Shown one piece after another: positions 47,896 through 57,125 of a stretch of DNA of 64,000 bases. The stretch lies in the NCBI GenBank assembly GCA_943789025.1, contig CALSSN010000009.1:62001-126000 (forward strand), given 5' to 3'. Positions within the stretch are counted from its first letter, which is position 1; every line of letters starts with the position of its first letter. This DNA comes from an uncultured Verrucomicrobiales bacterium. GTDB lineage: Bacteria; Verrucomicrobiota; Verrucomicrobiia; Verrucomicrobiales; DEV007. A program made the translations under genes and the position numbers. The notes under the pieces are model-generated. The model saw only the letters and a list, made by a program, of their open reading frames with translations. It was not told the DNA's origin and did not search any database.

Positions 47896-49451
47896 CAAAG
47901 CTGCCCCTCGATCGGCAGCAGCCCGCCGATAAAGGACAGGATGCGCTTGCCGAGTGAGGATGCCGGCTCCCTAGCGAGCATTTCGCCGCTGCTACTTCGC
48001 CACTGCAGTCGGTCCTTGTCATCGGTGACTACTTCCAGGGCATCGTCACTGAGCGCGATGGAGCGAAGGATTTCCAGCAGTTTACCGGCGAGCTCCGGCG
48101 AGTCGATGAGCAGGCCGCTCTCGGTGTTGATGCGCATGGCGCGGGGATCGAGGTTGAGCGACCCGATAAAACAGCGTGACCGGTCTCCCACCAGCGCCTT
48201 GGCATGCAGGGAAATCGGCCTGCCGCGGATCGGCGCGGTCTCGGCAAGTTCCCGCGCCCTCCCGGGTGGGTCGGCCCGCAGCTCGAAGAGTCGGGCGCCG
48301 CTCGCGATGACCGGCTTGCGCTTCTTCTTGTAGTGGGAGTGCGCCAGCGGCTGGTTGTTGGCGGCAAGGCTGGGAGTCAGGATGCCGACGGTGATCCCCG
48401 AGTCGACGGCCTTGCCGATGTTCTCGATGGCGCCTGCGGACGGGATGAAGTAGGGCGAGACCAGGATGAGTTCTCCCTGCTGGTTGCTGGTCATCTGTTG
48501 CAGGCTGGTGACCACCCGGCGGTCATCTTTCTGCGGGTCCGGGTGGTCTTGCAGGAACTGTGCTCTGCCGGTGGTCATGCGGGCGGGCAGGCCTGCGAGT
48601 TCCTGGGACCAGTCCTGCGGCGCGACCGGGAACTGGCGCAGCTTGTCGTTCTGGTGCTCGGTCAGGGCCGTGGCGAGTTGTGCTTTGAGTTCCTCGAGAT
48701 CTTCCGCTGTGCCCCGACGTGAGAGCTGTGCCCCGGAACGGGACTGCGCGGCGTTCCAGAACAGGTCGAAGCCCGTGGCGACCTCGTTTACCATCGGCCC
48801 GCAGGCCAGCACGTCGAGGTCGAGAAAGTTGTAGTGGTCGTCGAGCCCGTAGTAGTGGTCGTGGACGTTGCGGCCGCCGACGATGGTGAAGAGCCGGTCG
48901 GCGGTCCAGGTCTTGTTGTGCATTCTGCGGTTGAGGCGGCGGAACTTGCACAGGAACTCGACCGCAGCGCCGAGCCGGCTGTTGCGGATGCTGCTCGGGT
49001 TGAAGATGCGGATGTCGATGTTGGGGTGGTGGCGGCAGACGCTTGCCAGCGTTTTCTCATCACCCTGGAAGAGAAAGTCGTCGACCAGAATGCGCACCCG
49101 GACGCCACGTTGCGCGGCTTTCAGGATGCGGTCGAAGAGCAACTGGCTGGCGGCCCCGGACTGCCAGAGGTAGAGCTGGATGTCGAGCGAGGAGCTCGCC
49201 GAGTCGATCAGGGCGAGGCGCCAGTGAAGGGCGTCCTCGTTGGCGGCGAGCAGCAGGAAGGAGCCATGGTCTTCCGGGCGACCGGAGGCAAGACGTTTCG
49301 AGGCGCTGGCCAGGGGGCCGGAATGCGGTGCAGGCAGGGCAGTGGTGATCGGCTTGCCCGGCGTCTGCGGAAGGGAACTGCAACCGCCGAGCACGAGCCA
49401 GGCGGTTGTCATGACAAGGCAGATGGCGCTGCGCAGTAGGAGTGGATTCAT
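47895..49451 (-). CDS. Phospholipase D-like / cardiolipin synthase-like lipoprotein
   Basis: This 518-residue lipoprotein has a signal ending in LVLGGCSS. Two HKD half-sites are visible: RMHNKTWTADRLFTIVGGRN (about 176) and SLHAKALVGDRSRCFIGSLN (about 410), the arrangement of phospholipase D and cardiolipin synthase enzymes. Family regions SSLDIQLYLWQ and LILVSPYFIPSAGAI are present. The lipoprotein signal is unlike standard cardiolipin synthases, which have N-terminal membrane helices, so an outer or periplasmic lipid-processing role is more likely. The frame is intact. Confidence 0.88.
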   Translation of the reverse strand: MNPLLLRSAICLVMTTAWLVLGGCSSLPQTPGKPITTALPAPHSGPLASASKRLASGRPEDHGSFLLLAANEDALHWRLALIDSASSSLDIQLYLWQSGAASQLLFDRILKAAQRGVRVRILVDDFLFQGDEKTLASVCRHHPNIDIRIFNPSSIRNSRLGAAVEFLCKFRRLNRRMHNKTWTADRLFTIVGGRNVHDHYYGLDDHYNFLDLDVLACGPMVNEVATGFDLFWNAAQSRSGAQLSRRGTAEDLEELKAQLATALTEHQNDKLRQFPVAPQDWSQELAGLPARMTTGRAQFLQDHPDPQKDDRRVVTSLQQMTSNQQGELILVSPYFIPSAGAIENIGKAVDSGITVGILTPSLAANNQPLAHSHYKKKRKPVIASGARLFELRADPPGRARELAETAPIRGRPISLHAKALVGDRSRCFIGSLNLDPRAMRINTESGLLIDSPELAGKLLEILRSIALSDDALEVVTDDKDRLQWRSSSGEMLAREPASSLGKRILSFIGGLLPIEGQL

Positions 49452-49493
49452 CTACTGGCAGGGTGGCAAAGATAGCGCGCCGTTGCAACGATG

Positions 49494-50396
49494 TTATTGC
49501 AGGGGTTTCCGCTCGGGTGTCTTTGCGGAAGGTGATCCCGCATCGCCACCACCGCTGACCTCGATCACGACGCGAAATCCGTAGAGGTTATACCGGTACA
49601 ACGGGTGGCGGACGACCCGGTAGGAGGCACGCAGATTCATTTCTGCATGGCCTCCCCAGGATCCTCCTCGCAGCACGTGGTAAGTTCCGGTCTTCGGTCC
49701 TGATGGATCTTTTGTTCCCAGGCCCTTGTAGCTGTCTTGATACCAGTCGCGGCACCATTCCCAAACGTTCCCGTGCATGTCGTAGAAGCCCCACGTGTTG
49801 GGTTTTCTGGTGGCCACTGGGTGCGTCTGGTAGCCGGAATTCTCTCCATACCATGCCATTCTGAGAAGGTCTTTCTTTTCGCATGTCCAGTCTCCCTCCG
49901 TCCCTGCACGGCAGGCGTGTTCCCACTGCGCCTCGGTGGGCAGCGTGTAGACGGAGCCCTCGGGCAGACGTCCGGCCTCCTGTTCCATTCCGGTGAGGCG
50001 GCGCGAGAACTCCATGGCTTCCTGCCACTGCACGCTTTCCACGGGAAGTTTTTTTTGGTCCGAAAGCCGTCTCTTTCTTTGCTGCGCTCTGTTCCTGAAC
50101 TTGGGGAAATGGCTTGGATTATTTCCCATCACTTTCTGCCACTGCTCCTGCGTCACTTCTGTGGCTCCCATGTAGTGACCGGAAAGTTCTACCGTTCGCA
50201 CAGGTTTCTCGTCGGAGTCCCCGTTTCCCGTGAGATCTCCCATCCGGAAGCTCCCCGGTTCCACCCAGATCATCTTTTGCCCGATCCCGTTGGTGAAGAT
50301 TTTCTCTGTTGCCGAGGAGTATTTTTCATCGGCGTAGGCAGTCAGGGCGCTGGCCAGCACGGCGATAACTGCCGGGGCGAATCTCACGTGGTGCAT
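49494..50396 (-). CDS. SUMF1/FGE-like domain protein
   Basis: A signal peptide (MHHVRFAPAVIAVLASALTAYA) precedes a formylglycine-generating-enzyme fold: MIWVEPGSFRMGD, TEVTQEQWQKVMG, LPTEAQWEHACRAGT, GFYDMHGNVWEWCRDWY and LRGGSWGGHAEMNLRASYR. True FGEs carry two copper-binding cysteines in the RGGS-x-C-x4-C region; here they are Gly and Asn, so sulfatase activation is unlikely. A binding or scaffold role is more probable. No sulfatase gene is adjacent. Confidence 0.88.
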   Translation of the reverse strand: MHHVRFAPAVIAVLASALTAYADEKYSSATEKIFTNGIGQKMIWVEPGSFRMGDLTGNGDSDEKPVRTVELSGHYMGATEVTQEQWQKVMGNNPSHFPKFRNRAQQRKRRLSDQKKLPVESVQWQEAMEFSRRLTGMEQEAGRLPEGSVYTLPTEAQWEHACRAGTEGDWTCEKKDLLRMAWYGENSGYQTHPVATRKPNTWGFYDMHGNVWEWCRDWYQDSYKGLGTKDPSGPKTGTYHVLRGGSWGGHAEMNLRASYRVVRHPLYRYNLYGFRVVIEVSGGGDAGSPSAKTPERKPLQ

Positions 50397-50793
50397 GGTG
50401 TGGCAGGGGGTGGAAGGAGCGAAGCAAAAACCGAAAGATTGGCAAATTCATGCACGGTTGCATGGCGCACCAAGGAACGCACGCGGTGAGAATGGTGCGC
50501 AGAGGTGGATTCTATCATTCGCCACGCCCGGCGCTCAGCGTCCTGTGGTGGAGGTATGGCTTGCTGGAAGTGGTGTTTTTTTAGTGAAGGCGATCACGGG
50601 GGTGCAGCATTTCTTTTTTGGCAGGCGGATGCTGGAAGTTGGTAGTCGACAGCGATGATGCGCGCTGAAAGAAGGTCGTGAAGAACCATTGCAATAGCCG
50701 ACAAGGGTGTATGCACTACTTCCAGTATCTTGGTTGCTTGTGGTGTTCTTTCTATCCTTTGAACTGAGGGAAGGGATGTGGCTGGGTGGAGGG
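50397..50793. other. Divergent intergenic region, no gene recognised
   Basis: About 400 bp lie between the start of the SUMF1-like gene (minus strand) and that of the phosphotransferase (plus strand). Promoters for both are expected; none stands out. Short ORFs here look like noise. Confidence 0.35.
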
Positions 50794-51762
50794 ATGGAAA
50801 TTGAGAGATTTGTGGTAGAGGCGACGGGGGCAGATGCGGCGCTACGTGGGGAGCGAGTGCAGGCGCTCTGGAGTGGTTATGGTGAGATCGTGCGTTACCA
50901 TCTGAGCGGATGGAAGCCGGAAAGTGCCATCGTGAAACATGTATCTCCTCCTGATGGCGGGAGGCATCCGCGAGGGTGGAACACGGACCTTTCACATCTG
51001 AGAAAACTTCGCTCTTACGAGGTGGAGATGGTCTTTTACGAGCGCTATGCACGGCGCTGTGGCAGTGGCTGCCGAGTGGCGGAGCTGCTCGGTAGCCGTA
51101 GGACAGACAATGGCTGGATGATGGTCTTGGAGGATCTCGACGCGTCGGGATTTACGGGTCGCAATCCGTCGCCGATCAGAGACGAAGAAATCGAGGCTTG
51201 CCTCGGGTGGCTGGCGCATTTCCACGCAGCTTTTCTGGGTGAAGCTCCGGATGGCTTGTGGGAGGCGGGGACTTACTGGCATCTGGCGACGCGGCCGGAC
51301 GAGCTGGCCGCAATGGAGGAGGGGCCCTTAAAGCGTGCGGCCGAGATTATCGACACACGGCTCTCGGGCGCGCGGTTCCAGACCTTCGTGCACGGGGACG
51401 CCAAGCTTGCGAATTTCTGTTTTCGGGAGAGCGCCGCCGTGGCTGCGGTCGACTTCCAGTATGTGGGTAGAGGCTGCGGTATGAAGGACCTTGCGTATTT
51501 CCTCGGGAGCTGTTTGTCGGAGGAGGAGTGTGAGAAGCGGGAGCGCGAGCTTCTGGATGTCTATTTCGAAAAATTTTCCGCGGTCATGGGTGAGCTGGGA
51601 ACCGAGGCAAATCCTGCTGAGATCGAAGCCGAGTGGCGTGGGCTTTATCCTTTTGCGTGGGCTGACTTTCACCGGTTCCTGGCGGGATGGTCACCCGGCC
51701 ATTGGAAAATTAACCGCTATTCGGCACGGCTGGTGCGCGAGGTGGTGGAGGCTTTGAACTGA
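50794..51762 (+). CDS. Aminoglycoside/choline-kinase-like phosphotransferase
   Basis: This 322-residue protein is a small-molecule kinase of the protein-kinase-like fold (EcKinase/APH group). It shows the ATP-lobe lysine region [10 protein letters not shown], the hinge [12 protein letters not shown], the catalytic loop [16 protein letters not shown] and the metal-binding [22 protein letters not shown]. The substrate cannot be told. ATG 50794 ([14 protein letters not shown]) is chosen over 50707, whose leader is a spurious hydrophobic stretch from the intergenic DNA. Confidence 0.82.
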   Translation: MEIERFVVEATGADAALRGERVQALWSGYGEIVRYHLSGWKPESAIVKHVSPPDGGRHPRGWNTDLSHLRKLRSYEVEMVFYERYARRCGSGCRVAELLGSRRTDNGWMMVLEDLDASGFTGRNPSPIRDEEIEACLGWLAHFHAAFLGEAPDGLWEAGTYWHLATRPDELAAMEEGPLKRAAEIIDTRLSGARFQTFVHGDAKLANFCFRESAAVAAVDFQYVGRGCGMKDLAYFLGSCLSEEECEKRERELLDVYFEKFSAVMGELGTEANPAEIEAEWRGLYPFAWADFHRFLAGWSPGHWKINRYSARLVREVVEALN

Positions 51763-51849
51763 GGAAAAGGGTGCGAGGGCACAGATATTTACCCGTGCCT
51801 GCAGGGAGCGTGAAGGAGTGTTCGGTGAAGGTGAGGGCCTCTCTTTAGT

Positions 51850-52359
51850 TTAGAAGACTGGGACGCCGGAAGGAGTGGGGGTCGATGCGGTGGGAGCACA
51901 CGGAAAATTTTCCCCCACGAAGCGATCCCAGCGTTCTCGGGTTTCCGGCGAGATGAGTGACTGCATCCGCTCGGTGCAGGTGCCGCATACCATGAGGTCG
52001 TGCATGACCTCGTCTCCGAGGCACATGGCGGCGAGGCCATACTCGCTGGGACCCTCATCGGTGCGTTTCCCCGCGCAGACGGCGCATTGGAAGAGGCCAT
52101 CTGCATGATGGAAGTTTTCGGCTTGGAATTTTTCCATTTTTGCTCGTGAGTCTGCGGAGAACTCAGCGACCATGGAGCTGTGGCACGGGAGACAGATCGC
52201 GTATTCCATAATGCACTCGCCGTTCCGGTAGACCTTGGAGATCTGGTAGCCCTCCTCAAAGTCGACGAGGCTCTCGCCGCACCGGGTGCAGATGTGAAAT
52301 GGACGCTCCTCGAATTCTGAGTGGAGTTCATCGGGAATCGAATGCTCGGGTTTGTTCAT
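51850..52359 (-). CDS. Zinc-knuckle hypothetical protein
   Basis: This 169-residue soluble protein has four CxxC pairs: ICTRCGESL, ICLPCHSS, QCAVCAGKR and VCGTCTERM. They suit two zinc-binding sites. No enzymatic motif is present. The last 20 residues are low-complexity (TASTPTPSG). The gene starts 30 bp from the divergent PQQ-propeller gene, so the two may share a regulatory region. Function unknown. Confidence 0.7.
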   Translation of the reverse strand: MNKPEHSIPDELHSEFEERPFHICTRCGESLVDFEEGYQISKVYRNGECIMEYAICLPCHSSMVAEFSADSRAKMEKFQAENFHHADGLFQCAVCAGKRTDEGPSEYGLAAMCLGDEVMHDLMVCGTCTERMQSLISPETRERWDRFVGENFPCAPTASTPTPSGVPVF

Positions 52360-52388
52360 AGTCTGGTTTTAGATTACGTTTCTCGACG

Positions 52389-53561
52389 ATGGCTTGTAAA
52401 CAGGCAATGCTGGTAACCTCTGTTCTTGCAGCTCACTGGCTGACAGCAGGAGTGGTCGGGGCGGTTGAGGAAGGAGCGGATTCAGAGACCTCCTGCTGGT
52501 CTTGTTTTCGCGGAAATCCAGCGATGACCGGGGTGGCGGAGTTTGTTCTGGCCCCGCCCTTGGAACGTGTTTGGAGCTTCCAGCCACCGGATAAGCAGAT
52601 TGGGTGCAAGGCCTCGGCAGTTATCCGTGCCGGTCAGATTTTCCTGGGAGATGATGCGGGGGTTTTTCGGGCGCTTAGTTTGGAGGATGGAAGTGAAAGG
52701 TGGCGCTTTGAGACGGATGCTGCGGTCGAGGGCAGTGCCTGCTTTACCACTGCCGGCCTCGTAGTGTTCGGTTCCGGGGACGGTTACGTTTATGCGCTGG
52801 ACCAGATTACGGGAGCGGAGCGATGGCGCTTTGAGACCGGCGGCGAGGTGCATGGTGGGATGAATATTTACCGGAAAGACGGGAGTGATGAGGAGTTGGT
52901 TATTTTCGGAAGTTACGACAACTTTTGTTATGCGCTGAATGCTGGGACTGGAAAAAAAGCGTGGGAGTTTGAAACCGGGAACTACATCAATGGTGCGGTG
53001 GCGATCGCAGATGGCAGGGTGCTCTTCGGGGGCTGTGACGGTTTCCTTTACGTGTTGGCGGCAGACTCAGGGAAGTCGCTTGGCCCGATTGAGATAGGCT
53101 CGTATGTGGCCTCTACTGTGGGTGTCGACGAGGGAGTGGTTTACACCGGTCATTACGGGAACCGGGTAGTGGCCTTGCGCGTGGAGGATGGGGAGCAGGT
53201 CTGGGAGTATGGAGATCGGGAGTTTCCCTATTTTTCCTCGCCCGCGGTGCTGGCTGATCGGATCATTGTCGGTGGCAGGGATAAGCGGGTTCATGGTATC
53301 GACCGGTTCACCGGCGAGGGGATCTGGGAGTTTCGTGCCCGTGACCAGGTAGACAGCTCGCCGGTGGTTTGTGGTGGGGTGATTTTTGTCGGTTGTGACG
53401 ACGGGGTGCTCTACGCTTTGTCGGTGGAGCATGGCGAGGAGCTGTGGAGTTACGAACTTGGTGCCGCGATCAAGGGGTCACCGGCAGTGGTCGATGGGAT
53501 GCTCGTGATTCCAACAGATGACGGGGGCGTGCATGCTTTTTGCTCGGTAAGCGGCGAGTAG
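52389..53561 (+). CDS. PQQ-like beta-propeller protein, exported
   Basis: After a signal peptide, repeated blades carry the PQQ/YWTD-like signatures FRALSLEDGSERWRFETDA, YVYALDQITGAERWRFETGG, FCYALNAGTGKKAWEFETGN, FLYVLAADSGK, RVVALRVEDGEQVWEYGD and VLYALSVEHGEELWSYELG: seven or eight blades in 390 residues. No PQQ-dehydrogenase catalytic residues are evident, so it is probably a BamB-like or binding propeller. The octaheme cytochrome gene follows after 37 bp, so an operon and a joint periplasmic role are likely. Confidence 0.85.
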   Translation: MACKQAMLVTSVLAAHWLTAGVVGAVEEGADSETSCWSCFRGNPAMTGVAEFVLAPPLERVWSFQPPDKQIGCKASAVIRAGQIFLGDDAGVFRALSLEDGSERWRFETDAAVEGSACFTTAGLVVFGSGDGYVYALDQITGAERWRFETGGEVHGGMNIYRKDGSDEELVIFGSYDNFCYALNAGTGKKAWEFETGNYINGAVAIADGRVLFGGCDGFLYVLAADSGKSLGPIEIGSYVASTVGVDEGVVYTGHYGNRVVALRVEDGEQVWEYGDREFPYFSSPAVLADRIIVGGRDKRVHGIDRFTGEGIWEFRARDQVDSSPVVCGGVIFVGCDDGVLYALSVEHGEELWSYELGAAIKGSPAVVDGMLVIPTDDGGVHAFCSVSGE

Positions 53562-53598
53562 AGCGCAGGAAGAAGGCAGCAGGTAGACTTGATGGCGT

Positions 53599-55992
53599 AT
53601 GTTTGTAAGGTGCAAATCGGTGAGAAACGTTTGGAGAGTGGGCCTGATTGGCTTGGGATGTCTGGTGGCATGCGACCGCAATGAGGAGATCACCTCGCGA
53701 TCCGGAACCGGCTCTGCAGCGGTGGAAAAAGCTCCGCGAGCAAAACCTGAAGTTGCTTTCACAGGGACAGCGAGTTGTCGCGAGTGTCATTTGGGCGAGC
53801 ACGGAAGTTGGGCGGGGTCACATCATGCCCTGGCGATGCAGGAGGTGAACGAGGCGACAGTGCTTGGAGATTTCAATGACACGAGTTTTACGCATTTTGG
53901 ACAGGAGACACGCTTCAGTCGGGATGGGGAGAAATTCCTGGTGACCACGGATGGCCCGGACGGTGCCATGGAAACCTACGAAGTGGCATATGTGTTCGGG
54001 GTTGATCCGTTGCAGCAGTATCTGATTGCGTTTCCCGGTGGGCGTTTGCAGGCCCTTCAGGTGTGTTGGGACAGCAGGCCGCAGGAGGCGGGCGGACAGC
54101 GATGGTATCATCTGTATGCAGACGAGGCGATTCCTCACACCGATGTGCTCCATTGGACAAAAGAGCACTTTAACTGGAACTATATGTGCGCGGACTGCCA
54201 CTCGACAAATCTGGTAAAAAACTTTGACCCAGGCGCAGCCGCATACCAGACAACCTGGCACGAAATCAATGTCGGTTGTGAGGCCTGTCATGGCGCCGGA
54301 GAAAAGCACGTCGCCTGGGCACGCGAGGTGGCAGGAAAGAAAATGCCGAAGGCGGGGTATCCGCACGGGACAATGGGCCTGGTCAATGTGCTCAAAGAGC
54401 CTGTGGAAGGTGGGTGGGAACTCAATCCCGAGACCCTTCAGCCGCGGCGGACGGTGGCTCTGGAGTCGAATGTTCAGGTGGAAAGTTGTGCGCCGTGTCA
54501 CTCGCACCGGCGTCTGCTCGCGCACCCGTGGAAGCATGCTTACCGGGGGCAGGGGCTTTACGACACGCACGTGCCGTCAATCCTCGATCAGGCCCTGTAT
54601 CACGACGATGGGCAGATCAAGGAAGAGGTCTACGTTCACGGTTCATTCGCGCAGAGTAAGATGTTCCACCAGGGGGTGCGTTGCAGTGATTGTCATGACC
54701 CGCACAGTCTTAAGCACCATGCGCCAGGAAACAGTCTGTGCATTCGTTGTCACACGGGAAAAGCCTACGATTCTCCAGAGCACCACAAGCACGCTGTAGG
54801 GAGCAGGGGATCACTTTGTGTGGACTGTCACATGCCAGGAAAATACTACATGGGTGTGGATTGGCGGCGGGATCACAGCTTTCGCGTGCCACGTCCTGAC
54901 CTGGCGGAGGCTTTCGGGACTCCCGACGCGTGTTCTGGCTGTCATGCTGACAAAAACGTACGCTGGGCGGCGGACCGGTTCCGGGAGTGGTATGGCGAGC
55001 GGCTCGATGAGATATCGGTGCATCCCGGGCTTGAGCTTGCGCGGGCTCGCAGTGGTGCGGCGGATGCCGAGGGGATCCTGGAACGACTTGTCTCCAACCC
55101 GGCGACAGTGCCTCCGATTATCAGGGCGACGGCGGTGGCGGATCTAGGCATGCAACTGACTCCCTCGAATCTTTCGACTGTCAAGAAGGCCTTGCGGGAC
55201 GAAAATCCAGCGGTGCGCAGGGCTGCTGTGGAGGCGTTTTCTGTGCTTCCTCCAGAACAGCGGGTGCGTGATCTGGCGCCGATGTTGCAGGATAAAGCAG
55301 TGGCGGTTCGGGTAGAAGCTGCACGTCATTTGGCTCCCGTCCGGGGGCGGCTTGTGGGAGAGATTGGTGACCATTTCGAGCAGGCAAGAGTGGAACTTTT
55401 CGAAACATTCGAAGCAGTCAATGACCGGGCATCCTCGCACATGGGAAAAGCCATTGTGCTGGCAGATCTCGGGCAGGTTGAAGCGGCGGAAGCATCCTAC
55501 CAGATGGCCGTGAAGCTGGATCCACGGTTTATGCCAACCCGTATCAACCTGGCGGAACTTTATCAGAAAGCGGGGCGCTCCGAGGAAGCTGTGGAGACTC
55601 TGGTCAAGGGGGCAGAGTTTGACCCCGAAAGTGCAATGATTCAGGAGGCGCTCGGAAGATTCTATGTCCGGCAAAAGCGCTACGACGAGAGCCTTACGCA
55701 CCTGGAGAAAGCCGCAAAGCTTGCTCCGGAGGACGCACGGATTCAGTTTTTCTTCGGAGTGGCGCTCAATTCGCTGGGAAAAGTGGATCAAGCCTTGCCC
55801 GTTCTCGTGCGGGCGCACGAGATCGACCCTGAGAGCGGTGAATATCTTATGGGCATCGTGACGATTGCGAGGGACGCGCAACGTTGGGATCTGGTGGCTG
55901 AATACGGCAGGAGGCTCCTGGAGAAAAGCCATTCTCCGCAGCTTGAACTCTTAGTGAAAGAGGCAGAAGCGAAGGCGCAACAAGACAGATAA
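53599..55992 (+). CDS. Octaheme cytochrome c lipoprotein with HEAT and TPR repeats
   Basis: This 797-residue protein has a lipoprotein-type signal (VGLIGLGCLVACDRN). Eight CxxCH heme sites follow: CRECH, CADCH, CEACH, CAPCH, CSDCH, CIRCH, CVDCH and CSGCH (about residues 55 to 455). A helical HEAT-like segment (AVRRAAVEAFSVL, AVRVEAARHLAPV) and a TPR array (GQVEAAEASYQMAVKLDP, GRSEEAVETLVKGAEFDP, KRYDESLTHLEKAAKLAP) complete it. It should act in periplasmic or cell-surface electron transfer with the TPR part binding a partner. Donor and acceptor are unknown. Confidence 0.9.
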   Translation: MFVRCKSVRNVWRVGLIGLGCLVACDRNEEITSRSGTGSAAVEKAPRAKPEVAFTGTASCRECHLGEHGSWAGSHHALAMQEVNEATVLGDFNDTSFTHFGQETRFSRDGEKFLVTTDGPDGAMETYEVAYVFGVDPLQQYLIAFPGGRLQALQVCWDSRPQEAGGQRWYHLYADEAIPHTDVLHWTKEHFNWNYMCADCHSTNLVKNFDPGAAAYQTTWHEINVGCEACHGAGEKHVAWAREVAGKKMPKAGYPHGTMGLVNVLKEPVEGGWELNPETLQPRRTVALESNVQVESCAPCHSHRRLLAHPWKHAYRGQGLYDTHVPSILDQALYHDDGQIKEEVYVHGSFAQSKMFHQGVRCSDCHDPHSLKHHAPGNSLCIRCHTGKAYDSPEHHKHAVGSRGSLCVDCHMPGKYYMGVDWRRDHSFRVPRPDLAEAFGTPDACSGCHADKNVRWAADRFREWYGERLDEISVHPGLELARARSGAADAEGILERLVSNPATVPPIIRATAVADLGMQLTPSNLSTVKKALRDENPAVRRAAVEAFSVLPPEQRVRDLAPMLQDKAVAVRVEAARHLAPVRGRLVGEIGDHFEQARVELFETFEAVNDRASSHMGKAIVLADLGQVEAAEASYQMAVKLDPRFMPTRINLAELYQKAGRSEEAVETLVKGAEFDPESAMIQEALGRFYVRQKRYDESLTHLEKAAKLAPEDARIQFFFGVALNSLGKVDQALPVLVRAHEIDPESGEYLMGIVTIARDAQRWDLVAEYGRRLLEKSHSPQLELLVKEAEAKAQQDR

Positions 55993-56044
55993 TAAGGTGG
56001 AGGTATTGTTGCCTCGGACAGTCACTTGTGTTCAAGCGGGCAAA

Positions 56045-56075
56045 CAAAAAACGCGCCCCGTTGCCAGGGCGCGTT
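56045..56075 (-). terminator. Rho-independent terminator of glnII
   Basis: ACGCGCCC / GGGCGCGT forms a GC-rich 8-bp stem with an 8-nt loop. On the minus strand it is followed by a T-run (AAAAAA on the plus strand at 56045-56051). It lies 31 bp after the glutamine synthetase stop. Confidence 0.88.
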
Positions 56076-56105
56076 TGGTATTATGAGAGTTTTCAGAATT
56101 GATCT

Positions 56106-57125
56106 CTATGCGGTCGGGACCTCAGAGATCGTCCTGAGAACCCGAGCCGCAATGGCATACGGGTCACCCTGGGAGTTAGGACGGCGGTCTTCAAGATATC
56201 CTTGGTATTTGTCCCCTTCTACGAAGGAGTGAGGAATACGGATCGAGGCACCCCGATCGGCGATGCCGTAGCTGAAGGTGTCGATCGCCTGGGTCTCATG
56301 AAGGCCGGTGAGACGCAGTTCGTTCTCCGGACCGTAGGCAGCAATGTGCTCCTCCATATTCTCACGGAACTGGTCCATGAGGGCCTCAAAGTAGGCTTTC
56401 CCTCCAACTTCACGAAGGTGTTTGGTAGAGAAATTGCAGTGCATGCCGGAGCCGTTCCAGTCGCCTTTGAAGGGCTTGCAGTGCCAGTCGACATCGACGC
56501 CATACTTCTCGCAGACACGCAGGAGAAGATAGCGGGCAACCCAGATCTGGTCGGCTGCGGTGCAGGCGCCCTTACCAAAGACTTGGAACTCCCACTGCCC
56601 TTTCGCCACCTCAGCATTGATGCCTTCGTGGTTGATTCCCGCGTCGAGGCAGGCGTCGAGGTGCTCATCGACGATGGTACGAGCAAGGTCACCGACGTTT
56701 TTGTAGCCGATGCCGGTGTAGTATTCTCCCTGTGGCTCGGGGAAGCCGTGCTCGGGCCAGCCGAGAGGGCGTTCGTCCTGGACGAGGAAGTATTCCTGCT
56801 CGAAGCCGAACCATGCGTCCGGGTCATCGATGATCGTTGCGCGCGCGTTGGAGGGGTGAGGATCTCCATTCGGCAGCATGACTTCGCACATGACGAGGAA
56901 GCCGTTTCGGCGCGTGCTGTCCGGGTAAAGAGCGACTGGCTTGAGCATGCAATCCGAGTCGCTGCCTTCCGCTTGTTGGGTCGACGAACCGTCAAAACCC
57001 CACTCAGGGCAGTCTTCCAGAGACAATCCATCAGGATCCCCCTCAATGATTTTTGTTTTGCCGCGAAGGTTGGGAACGGGCTCGTATCCATCGAGCCAGA
57101 GGTATTCGAGTTTCAATTTAGCCAT
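56106..57125 (-). CDS. glnII: Glutamine synthetase type II
   Basis: This 339-residue enzyme is the short eukaryote-like GSII form, which makes glutamine from glutamate, ammonia and ATP. Motifs include YLWLDGYEPVPNLRGKTK, the Asp50-like loop WGFDGSSTQQAEG, FGFEQEYFL, and the ATP/ammonia site WNGSGMHCNFSTKHLRE with ASIRIPHSF. There is no Tyr adenylylation site, so classical GlnE control is not expected. ATG 57125 is chosen over 57218. It is divergent from ftsA and ends in a clear terminator. GSII is uncommon in bacteria. Confidence 0.93.
   Translation of the reverse strand: MAKLKLEYLWLDGYEPVPNLRGKTKIIEGDPDGLSLEDCPEWGFDGSSTQQAEGSDSDCMLKPVALYPDSTRRNGFLVMCEVMLPNGDPHPSNARATIIDDPDAWFGFEQEYFLVQDERPLGWPEHGFPEPQGEYYTGIGYKNVGDLARTIVDEHLDACLDAGINHEGINAEVAKGQWEFQVFGKGACTAADQIWVARYLLLRVCEKYGVDVDWHCKPFKGDWNGSGMHCNFSTKHLREVGGKAYFEALMDQFRENMEEHIAAYGPENELRLTGLHETQAIDTFSYGIADRGASIRIPHSFVEGDKYQGYLEDRRPNSQGDPYAIAARVLRTISEVPTA

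Noticed and set aside
31760-50000. tRNA-borne integrative element with defined att sites
   Set aside because: I found no repeat of the tRNA 3' end and no integrase gene, so boundaries cannot be claimed.
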